A stretch of DNA of 64,000 bases from CAXXIC01 sp049315325 (lineage in GTDB: Bacteria > Bacteroidota > Bacteroidia > Bacteroidales > UBA7332). The DNA lies in contig JBMOKJ010000001.1 in NCBI GenBank assembly GCA_049315325.1, positions 186,001 to 250,000 on the forward strand, read 5' to 3'. This document shows, in pieces, positions 44,064 through 50,965 of this stretch; the stretch's first letter is position 1, and the number at the start of each line of letters is the position of its first letter. Both the position numbers and the translations under genes were made by a program. The notes below the pieces were generated by a model. It did not search any database, was not told the DNA's origin, and worked only from the letters and a program-made list of their open reading frames with translations.

Positions 44064-44745
44064 ATACAAAGTCCTCATTATCGACGACGAACCACAAATT
44101 CGCCGATTACTCAAGATGTCGCTCGAGGCCAACGAATACCGCGTGTTCGAGGCCGAAAACGGCAAAGAGGGCTTGCTCTCCCTTTCGATGAATCACCCCG
44201 ATGTGGTGCTGCTCGACCTCGGATTGCCCGATAATAGCGGACTTGCGGTGCTAAGTCAGCTACGCGAATGGTCGAAAGTCCCCGTAATTGTGCTCACCGT
44301 GCAAGACGAAGAGGAGACCAAAATAGCGGCTTTAGATGGCGGTGCCGACGACTACATCACCAAACCCTTCAACACCGGCGAACTGCTGGCACGTATTCGC
44401 GTGGCACTGCGTCGTTCCTTCAAGCTCGACGAATCGCCTATCTTCAAATCGGGCAACCTGCTGGTCGACCTCAACGCTCGCATCGTGAAGTCGAACAACG
44501 AGGAGGTGAAACTCACCGCCATCGAATATTCCATTCTGGTGCTGATGATTAAATTTGCAGGGCGAGTATTGACACACAATTACATTATTAAAGAGATTTG
44601 GGGCGTGCATTATTCCGAAAACTACCAAATTCTACGTGTTCACGTCGCACAACTTCGCAAGAAAATCGAACTAAACCCTTCGATCCCCCAACTACTGATA
44701 ACCGAGCCTGGCGTGGGCTATCGATTGAAGGTGCTGGCGGAGTGA
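44050..44745 (+). CDS. kdpE: Response regulator KdpE
   Basis: KdpE is the OmpR-type activator of the kdp operon. The receiver domain has IIDDEPQIRRLL and the phospho-acceptor in VVLLDLGLPDNSGL (Asp near 56), plus TVQDEEETKIAALDGGADDY and the lysine in TKPF. The winged-helix domain ends with LLITEPGVGYRLKVLAE. Length 231. Translation is coupled to kdpD through a 14-base overlap. Confidence 0.96.
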   Translation: METHKYKVLIIDDEPQIRRLLKMSLEANEYRVFEAENGKEGLLSLSMNHPDVVLLDLGLPDNSGLAVLSQLREWSKVPVIVLTVQDEEETKIAALDGGADDYITKPFNTGELLARIRVALRRSFKLDESPIFKSGNLLVDLNARIVKSNNEEVKLTAIEYSILVLMIKFAGRVLTHNYIIKEIWGVHYSENYQILRVHVAQLRKKIELNPSIPQLLITEPGVGYRLKVLAE

Positions 44746-44788
44746 GGTGGTAGCTTTTTCCCTATCCTTCTAAAACAAATACCCTTTC

Positions 44789-44812
44789 CAACTGTTTTAA
44801 CTAAAACAGTTG
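44789..44812. promoter_or_regulatory. 24-bp palindrome directly upstream of ppc
   Basis: CAACTGTTTTA (44789-44799) and TAAAACAGTTG (44802-44812) are exact complements around a 2-base centre. It ends 9 bases before the ppc ATG at 44822, so it covers the ribosome binding region. An operator or an RNA hairpin blocking initiation are both possible. It lacks the T run of a terminator. Confidence 0.55.
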
Positions 44813-44821
44813 ACATACAAT

Positions 44822-47581
44822 ATGGGTACATTAGAATTAGTTCAAAATAAATTATCAAAAGTTTACGACGATCTCGAATTTCTCTTAATCTGCTTCAAAG
44901 AGGTGATGATAGAATCAGGCGAAGAAGAACTTGCTTCGTCAATCCCTTGGATTTCAAGTAGTAAAAATGTCGAAACGACACAATTCACGCAAAAACACCT
45001 GCAGCTTTATTCCACCTGCTTTCAGCTCCTCAACATTGTGGAGGTGAATGGTGCGGTGCAAAATCGTCGCAAAACAGAAGACCAAAAGTCGCTGTCTGCC
45101 ATCAACGGTTTGTGGGCTTACAATTTGGAGTTGCTCAAAGAAAAAGGCATTTCGCCCGAAGAAATTGCGGCTCAATTACCAAAAGTGCACGTCGAACCTG
45201 TGTTGACAGCTCACCCTACCGAAGCTAAACGAACGGTGATGCTCGAACACCTGCGCAACCTCTACTTGTTGGTGGTGAAACGCGAAAATCAGATGTACAG
45301 CCAGATGGAGCAAAACGAGATTCGCAAAAACATCAAAATTGCACTGCACCGAATATGGCGCACATCGGACGTTTACACCGAAAAACCAGATGTGGGCTCG
45401 GAGCTCGACAACATCACGCACTACCTTACGCAGGTTTTTCCGTCGGTCATCAAATTGCACGACCGTCGATTGATCCAAGCGTGGCAAGAGGCTGGCTTCG
45501 ATCAGGAATTGATACGAAAAGCGAACCAGTTTCCTAAAATAACATTCGGCAATTGGGTAGGTGGCGACAGAGATGGTCATCCATTGGTGACCGCTGAAGT
45601 AACGCGTAAAACGCTTCTGAAACTAAGAGAAAAGGCATTCGAAGTCATCTCTTCAGAACTTCACACGTTGCAAAACAATTTGAGTTTCAACGTGCCGCTG
45701 AAAGATCTTTCGCACGATTTTCAACAGAAATATTCCACTTTATACGCAGGAGTCAGAGAGTCAAGGAACGGTTTTAAGTCGAAATTCAAAGGCGAGGCAT
45801 TCAAGCAATACATGGAGTTGATTCTCGCCAAAATACCGACATTGTTTACGTCAGATAAATTCGCAGAAGACGAAGCAAGCTATCAATTGCCCATCCAACT
45901 GCTTGATGATTTGTATATCCTCAAAAAGGGACTCATCGACTTTGGCGCTTCCGAAATTGCTTACACTGATTTGAACGATGCGATTCGCATTGTCACCACT
46001 TTTGGTTTTCATTTGGCTAAATTAGACATTCGCCAGAATAGCCAATTCAACGAAACAGCACTTTCGCAACTGATGATTGCTGCTCAAATGGACGGTGCGG
46101 CATTCCTCGCGATGTCGCTCGACGAACGGATTGCGTTCATCAACAGCGAATTGACTTGGAGCAGACCTTTCACATTGCCAAATCTCGATTTAGGTAACGA
46201 AGCCAAAGCCTCGGTCGACACCTATCGCATTATCCGCAAACACATCAGCCGCTACAGCGACGAAGCATTGGGCTCCATCATTGTGAGCATGACGCGCAAC
46301 GTTTCGGATTTGCTGGTGGTCTATCTACTGGAGCGCGAAGCGGGCTTGATGCTCAACACACCAAACGGTTTGGCCTCGAAGTTGCCTGTCGTTCCGCTGT
46401 TCGAGACCATCGATGATTTGGTTCACAGTGCCCAGATTTTAGATAAATTCCTTTCGCATCCGATTACCAAAAACAGCCTCAAACTGCAACAACAGACGAG
46501 TGGTGCCGACACCATGCTGCAACAAGTGATGATTGGATACAGCGACAGCAACAAAGATGGAGGAATTTTTGCCAGTCAGTGGTACCTCTACGAAGCACAA
46601 TCGAAATTGGTGGAAATCGGCAACAAACACAACGTCAAAATACGCTTTTTCCACGGCAAAGGTGGTTCTATCAGTCGCGGCGCAGGACCAACGCATTGGT
46701 TCCTCAAAGCACTTCCGCCAGGTTCTATCAATGGCGATGTGCGCCTCACCGAACAGGGCGAAACCATCGAACGTAAATATGCCAACAACTACAATGCGGT
46801 TTACAACATCGAATTGCTCACAGCGGGCACTTTAGCTGCTACGTTATTGCAAAAGAACAATCCGACGAAAGAACACGAACTTTCGGAAGAGCTAAACTAC
46901 CTCGCCAACCACAGCATGGTGGTGTACAAAGAGTTGACACAGCAGCCTGGCTTCATCAAGTTTTACGAAAAAGCAACACCGATTGATGCCATCGAGCAGA
47001 GCAAAATTGGCAGTCGTCCGTCGCGCAGAACAGGCACTCGATCGCTTTCCGATTTGAGAGCCATTCCATGGGTGTTCAGTTGGAGTCAATGCCGATTCAA
47101 CATCACCAGTTGGTACGGCGTGGGCACCACGCTTGAGGACATGTACGAACAAGAGCCTGAGAAATTCGAGCGCCTTCGCAAATCGGTTCAAAACGACCCG
47201 TTTGTGCGCTATCTGCTCACCAATGTTGATTCAAGTTTGACTTCTTCTGATGAAAATATTTTCAGAAAATACGCTAATTTAGCGGCCGATGTGCCCGATA
47301 GTGAGATATTTATCACTAAATTGTCGGAAGAGTTGAGTCGCACACGTCGCATGATCGATGTATTATTGAAAAGACCGTTGGTGCAACGTCGTGAGAATCA
47401 CTATTATTCTACGCTTTTGCGGTCGGAAGCCATGGAGCCACTCCATCAGCACCAAGCCGATTTGCTCCATCAGTGGAGAACATTCACGGCTGAAGGTGAT
47501 ACTGCGAAGGCCGACGAAGTGTTGTTTCAATTATTGCGCTGCGTGAATGCAATTGCTGGTGCGATTGGGTTTACGGGATAA
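44822..47581 (+). CDS. ppc: Phosphoenolpyruvate carboxylase
   Basis: The enzyme makes oxaloacetate from PEP and bicarbonate. Active-site segments are VLTAHPTEAKR (His near residue 132), GYSDSNKDGG (near 571) and FHGKGGSISRGAGPTHWF (near 613). The C-terminal SEAMEPLHQHQADLLHQWR region is conserved, although the usual final NTG is replaced by GFTG. The length of 919 residues is typical. The ATG at 44822 is chosen over the in-frame TTG at 44810, which lies inside a palindrome. A carbonic anhydrase gene follows. Confidence 0.96.
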   Translation: MGTLELVQNKLSKVYDDLEFLLICFKEVMIESGEEELASSIPWISSSKNVETTQFTQKHLQLYSTCFQLLNIVEVNGAVQNRRKTEDQKSLSAINGLWAYNLELLKEKGISPEEIAAQLPKVHVEPVLTAHPTEAKRTVMLEHLRNLYLLVVKRENQMYSQMEQNEIRKNIKIALHRIWRTSDVYTEKPDVGSELDNITHYLTQVFPSVIKLHDRRLIQAWQEAGFDQELIRKANQFPKITFGNWVGGDRDGHPLVTAEVTRKTLLKLREKAFEVISSELHTLQNNLSFNVPLKDLSHDFQQKYSTLYAGVRESRNGFKSKFKGEAFKQYMELILAKIPTLFTSDKFAEDEASYQLPIQLLDDLYILKKGLIDFGASEIAYTDLNDAIRIVTTFGFHLAKLDIRQNSQFNETALSQLMIAAQMDGAAFLAMSLDERIAFINSELTWSRPFTLPNLDLGNEAKASVDTYRIIRKHISRYSDEALGSIIVSMTRNVSDLLVVYLLEREAGLMLNTPNGLASKLPVVPLFETIDDLVHSAQILDKFLSHPITKNSLKLQQQTSGADTMLQQVMIGYSDSNKDGGIFASQWYLYEAQSKLVEIGNKHNVKIRFFHGKGGSISRGAGPTHWFLKALPPGSINGDVRLTEQGETIERKYANNYNAVYNIELLTAGTLAATLLQKNNPTKEHELSEELNYLANHSMVVYKELTQQPGFIKFYEKATPIDAIEQSKIGSRPSRRTGTRSLSDLRAIPWVFSWSQCRFNITSWYGVGTTLEDMYEQEPEKFERLRKSVQNDPFVRYLLTNVDSSLTSSDENIFRKYANLAADVPDSEIFITKLSEELSRTRRMIDVLLKRPLVQRRENHYYSTLLRSEAMEPLHQHQADLLHQWRTFTAEGDTAKADEVLFQLLRCVNAIAGAIGFTG

Positions 47582-47582
47582 T

Positions 47583-47689
47583 TTAGCTTTGCGTTATTAA
47601 GTAGATAGTCGCTTCGCGATATTTGTTGATATTGGTGGAAATTACAACTAAATATCGTGAAACTAATATTGGCGAAGCCAAATATCAAC
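47583..47689. repeat. Dispersed intergenic repeat, copy B
   Basis: It begins TTAGCTTTGCGTTATTAAGT and contains AAATATCGTGAAACTAATAT and TTGGCGAAGCCAAATATC. GTTGATATT near 47625 is complementary to AATATCAAC at its end, so the whole can fold. It fills the gap between ppc and the carbonic anhydrase gene. Confidence 0.7.
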
Positions 47690-47711
47690 TTCATTCTTTA
47701 AAGAAAAAAAT

Positions 47712-48338
47712 ATGAATATAAAACAGATTTTCAAGAATAACGAACAATGGATTTCGGAAAAACTAAATGCTGATCCCGATTTCTTTAAAAACCTGACGCT
47801 TGGTCAAAATCCAGAAGTCCTATACATCGGATGCTCGGATAGTCGCGTCACGGCCGAAGAGTTGATGGGTGCAAAGCCGGGCGAAGTTTTCGTGCATCGC
47901 AACATCGCCAACATGGTGCCAAACTCCGACTTGAACGTTCAGTCGGTAGTAACGTATGCCATCAAATATCTGAAGGTGAAGCACATCATCATCTGCGGTC
48001 ATTACCACTGCGGTGGGGTGAAAGCGGCGATGGAATCATCCGATCTTGGATTGCTCAATCCGTGGTTGCGTAACATTCGCGACGTCTATCGTTTGCACAA
48101 AGATGAACTCGAAGCGATTGACAATGAGCACGACAAATACGACCGTTTGGTAGAGCTAAATGTGCAGGAGCAATGTGTCAACGTGATTAAAACGGCCGAT
48201 TATCAGAAAGCTTACAGCGAACGTGCCATCACGGTTCACGGTTGGGTGTTCGACATTCACAGCGGAAAGCTTATCGACCTCAAAATAGATTTCGACGACA
48301 TCCTGAAACACATTATGGAGATTTATCGACTGATATAA
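47712..48338 (+). CDS. Beta-class carbonic anhydrase
   Basis: The enzyme interconverts CO2 and bicarbonate. The zinc ligands are in CSDSRV (Cys 41 and Asp 43) and CGHYHCGGV (His and Cys near residues 96-99), the beta-class signature. The length of 208 residues fits the group. It follows ppc on the same strand, with only repeat B between, and would supply bicarbonate to that enzyme. A strong two-way terminator follows. Confidence 0.95.
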   Translation: MNIKQIFKNNEQWISEKLNADPDFFKNLTLGQNPEVLYIGCSDSRVTAEELMGAKPGEVFVHRNIANMVPNSDLNVQSVVTYAIKYLKVKHIIICGHYHCGGVKAAMESSDLGLLNPWLRNIRDVYRLHKDELEAIDNEHDKYDRLVELNVQEQCVNVIKTADYQKAYSERAITVHGWVFDIHSGKLIDLKIDFDDILKHIMEIYRLI

Positions 48339-48359
48339 TAAAGTTGGAAATAAAATAAA

Positions 48360-48393
48360 GAAGGCGCAAAGTGAGTGATTACTTTGCGCCTTC
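48360..48393. terminator. Bidirectional terminator between convergent genes
   Basis: GAAGGCGCAAAGT (48360-48372) and ACTTTGCGCCTTC (48381-48393) form a perfect 13-bp stem with an 8-base loop. A/T-rich tails lie on both sides, serving the carbonic anhydrase gene (plus) and the gene at 48418 (minus). Confidence 0.88.
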
Positions 48394-48417
48394 TTTATGC
48401 GTTGCGGTCGATGAAGT

Positions 48418-49263
48418 CTATTTCCCCACCGCCAAAACTATGCTGTTTTTGAATTCTATTTTATCTGGAGCATAGCTACCATAACGAGAACTTGCACCTG
48501 ATTCACCGTCCTCGCCTTCGTGCATTCCTTGTCCATAACCGTGGCCGTAACCACCTTGTCCACCGTTCATGCCGCCTCCGCCGCTCATACCCATTCGGAA
48601 ATTTCTACCGTGCGATTCCTCTTCGGCTTGCTCTACGCTGAGTGAAATCTCCTTTGCAGCGATAGTTGTTAAGGCGTAGTTTTCACCAAACAATTCGTTC
48701 AACGGAATTTTTAGTTCTATCAACATCTGATTTTGGGGAGTCCAAGCAATCTGAAACGACACGACACCACCTTCGCCTGAGGTCAACGTTTCTTTGCTTT
48801 TTGTAAAACCAGTTGTTTCGACCACAGGTTTCGCCATCAAGTAGAGGTTTTTCAGAATATCAAATCTCTCGCTACGCTGCTTGCCTGGGTTATCGAGATT
48901 AAGGCGCGATTGGCTCATCTGTTCAATCGTCTCTCGGTCAGGTTTTTGTCCAATCAATTTAAGCGAACCCGTTACTTTGGGTTTTAGTTTGGTTTTGAGG
49001 GTGATATTCAATCCGTTACGCATAATGCGCATTTGCCCTGCTGGCTCTACGACCATAAATGCGAGGTACAAATTCTGCGCATCATTTGCATACCCATATC
49101 TGGCGGAACTTGTCTTATCGAAATAGTGGAGAGCGCCCTTCCATTCATTGGCTTTTCCATCGATACCTACACTATCAATCCATTCGGGTTTATTTTGTGC
49201 TTGAATCGTAAGACAAAGTAAAAGAACCGAGGCAATAGACAAAATCCATTTCAAATGCTTCAT
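48418..49263 (-). CDS. Exported protein with a carbohydrate-binding (CBM9/DOMON-like) N-terminal region
   Basis: The 281-residue product has a signal peptide (MKHLKWILSIASVLLLCLTI, cleaved after QAQ). The following part, WIDSVGIDGKANEWKGALHY then YANDAQNLYLAFMVVE, has the look of a CBM9-like beta-sandwich, a call I make only tentatively. Near residues 220-255 there is a glycine/histidine-rich low-complexity stretch (GMSGGGGMNGGQGGYGHGYG) which could be a flexible or metal-binding segment. No neighbour suggests a pathway. Confidence 0.72.
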   Translation of the reverse strand: MKHLKWILSIASVLLLCLTIQAQNKPEWIDSVGIDGKANEWKGALHYFDKTSSARYGYANDAQNLYLAFMVVEPAGQMRIMRNGLNITLKTKLKPKVTGSLKLIGQKPDRETIEQMSQSRLNLDNPGKQRSERFDILKNLYLMAKPVVETTGFTKSKETLTSGEGGVVSFQIAWTPQNQMLIELKIPLNELFGENYALTTIAAKEISLSVEQAEEESHGRNFRMGMSGGGGMNGGQGGYGHGYGQGMHEGEDGESGASSRYGSYAPDKIEFKNSIVLAVGK

Positions 49264-49292
49264 TGTCAGGAATATTTTGTGTGAATGAGCGA

Positions 49293-49300
49293 CAAAGATA
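49293..49300 (-). promoter_or_regulatory. Candidate -7 box for the exported protein gene at 48418
   Basis: TATCTTTG on the minus strand fits TAnnTTTG and lies 29 bases before the ATG at 49263. Confidence 0.45.
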
Positions 49301-49472
49301 GTGAAATGGTGAAATGGTGCACGTCAATTAGTCAATTTGCAGAGGATAAATGTTAATAAATAGTGCTTTTGTGCAACAAAATGGCGTTTTTTTCATCTTG
49401 AAAATAAGCGCCCATTTTAATCATTGCATGCTAAATGCAACATATTATGATTGATTTTCTCAAATCAATTTT

Positions 49473-49480
49473 TACCTTTG
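49473..49480 (+). promoter_or_regulatory. Candidate -7 box for the outer membrane barrel gene
   Basis: TACCTTTG fits TAnnTTTG, 40 bases before the ATG at 49521. Confidence 0.45.
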
Positions 49481-49520
49481 GATATTGGATAATAAGAATA
49501 ACACTAAAATTGACAGAATT

Positions 49521-50135
49521 ATGAAAAAGAAAATTGGATTATTGGTTGTGGTGCTAAGCCTCGGGCTTTTTACAACAGCAAATGCTCAAATAAAGTTTGG
49601 AGCAAAAGTGGGATTAAATATGGCTTCAGCAAGTTTATTAGACCTTAATAATGTTAGTAATAATCTGAATTCAGAGAACTACAATGGTTTGATGGTTGGA
49701 CCAACGATGGAGGTTTCACTATTCGGAATGGGATTCGATGCATCGCTGCTCTATTCGCAAAAAGGGATTGCTATCAAAGATTTCGGAAGTGCATCGGTTT
49801 CTTATCTCGAACTGCCTATCAACTTCAAATACAAACTTGGTATCCCGAACCTTATTGGCGTTTATGCTACTGCAGGCCCATATTTCAGTTACGCCTTTTC
49901 AGATAAGCTTTCGAGCACACTTATTAAGTCGATTGATAAAAGCGGTATCGAGGTTGGCGCTAGTGTGGGAGCAGGAGTTGAGCTATTCAGCAAAGTGCAA
50001 GTTGGAGCGGTTTATAGTGTTGGATTCAACAAAAACACCGTAGAACTTGCCAATCCTATCAATGCAGCAGCAACACTCGGTACAGTTGATTATCGCAACG
50101 GAATATTATCGCTCACAGCCACTTATTTCTTCTAA
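49521..50135 (+). CDS. Outer membrane beta-barrel (porin-like) protein
   Basis: From the ATG at 49521 the 204-residue product begins MKKKIGLLVVVLSLGLFTTA, a signal peptide ending at NAQ. The mature start IKFGAKVGLNMAS and the alternating strands, for example MVGPTMEVSLFGMGFDASLLY and LELPINFKYKLG, are those of the small barrel family common in Bacteroidota. The chain ends in the aromatic TATYFF, the usual barrel-insertion signal. A 12-codon longer frame starting at 49485 is rejected because the signal peptide begins at 49521. Confidence 0.88.
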   Translation: MKKKIGLLVVVLSLGLFTTANAQIKFGAKVGLNMASASLLDLNNVSNNLNSENYNGLMVGPTMEVSLFGMGFDASLLYSQKGIAIKDFGSASVSYLELPINFKYKLGIPNLIGVYATAGPYFSYAFSDKLSSTLIKSIDKSGIEVGASVGAGVELFSKVQVGAVYSVGFNKNTVELANPINAAATLGTVDYRNGILSLTATYFF

Positions 50136-50159
50136 CAACAACCGAATTAAACTATTATA

Positions 50160-50193
50160 ACTCCCGTTTCTTCTTTCGAAGCGGGAGTTTTTT
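50160..50193 (+). terminator. Terminator after the barrel gene
   Basis: ACTCCCG (50160-50166) pairs with CGGGAGT (50182-50188) and a T run follows. The T run also contains the -33 element of the next promoter. Confidence 0.85.
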
Positions 50194-50221
50194 GTGAAGT
50201 AAAGCAAAAGTTGTACTTTTG
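50191..50221 (+). promoter_or_regulatory. Bacteroidota promoter with both elements (for the GtrA-like gene)
   Basis: TTTG at 50191-50194, a 19-base spacer, and TACTTTTG at 50214-50221 match the TTTG-N19-TAnnTTTG consensus. Transcription would start near 50228. Confidence 0.65.
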
Positions 50222-50255
50222 GCACGAACTTTATAAAGCAAGTTCGTCACAACTG

Positions 50256-50747
50256 TTGAAAGCGATTCAAAAACTCATTATTTCACTGCTCGATCTGCTC
50301 TACAAACCCTTTGCGAGATTGATTCCTCAGCAAACATTTCGGTATGCTGCGTGTGGTGGTGGCAATTCGGCTCTCGATATTCTGCTCTATTACATCACTT
50401 TTCACTATGTGCTACACGAAAGCATTGTCGAACTGGGCTTTATCGCAATCAGTGCTCACATTGCAGCTTTCTTGGTGGTTTTTCCGATTACTTTTTCTAC
50501 AGGATTTTTGTTGGGGAAATACATCACATTCTCGCAATCTCAACTTCGCGGTCGAATACAGTTATTTCGATATTGTGTGACGGTTGGCGGCGCAATCTTG
50601 CTTAACTACCTTTTCCTCAAACTATTTGTCGAATATTTTCACTTTTTTCCAACAGTTTCCAAAATCTTCACAACATTTTTTGTCGTCGCCTACAGCTACG
50701 TGGTACAAAAATACTACACCTTCCGAATCGTTGCGAGCAAAGGATAA
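50256..50747 (+). CDS. GtrA-like membrane protein
   Basis: The product has four membrane helices and the GtrA-type opening TFRYAACGGGNSALDILLYY. GtrA-like proteins are thought to move lipid-linked sugars across the inner membrane, and the substrate here is unknown. No ATG is available near the start. The TTG at 50256 is preferred, since a TTG at 50211 would lie upstream of the predicted transcription start. The protein ends with VVAYSYVVQKYYTFRIV, typical of the family. About 163 residues. Confidence 0.8.
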   Translation: MKAIQKLIISLLDLLYKPFARLIPQQTFRYAACGGGNSALDILLYYITFHYVLHESIVELGFIAISAHIAAFLVVFPITFSTGFLLGKYITFSQSQLRGRIQLFRYCVTVGGAILLNYLFLKLFVEYFHFFPTVSKIFTTFFVVAYSYVVQKYYTFRIVASKG

Positions 50748-50802
50748 TCATTTCTTAGCAATTCTTATGAACTGACAATCTCAGCAGTTCGATGTTTTTG
50801 TC

Positions 50803-50810
50803 TATTTTTG
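50803..50810 (+). promoter_or_regulatory. Candidate -7 box upstream of repeat C and priA
   Basis: TATTTTTG fits TAnnTTTG. If used, repeat C (50844-50924) would be in the leader of the priA message. Confidence 0.4.
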
Positions 50811-50843
50811 TGTGTTAACTGAGATTTGTCTGAAACAGCCGAA

Positions 50844-50924
50844 TATTAGCTACGCATTATTCAGTAGATATTCATTGCCAAAACAACGAATATCGGCGAA
50901 GCCAACTATCGCGAAAGCTAATAT
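50844..50924. repeat. Dispersed intergenic repeat, copy C
   Basis: It begins ATTAGCTACGCATTATTCAG and contains AATATCGGCGAAGCCAACTA and CGCGAAAGCTAATAT. Its first part aligns with copy B and its second with copy A. Confidence 0.7.
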
Positions 50925-50965
50925 CATTATACCTGAAAATCTTAAGGATCACTTTTGAAAATTTT

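Noticed and set aside
44789..44812. Terminator of kdpE
   Set aside because: The stem is perfect but the loop is only two bases and no T run follows. An operator or start-site hairpin fits better.
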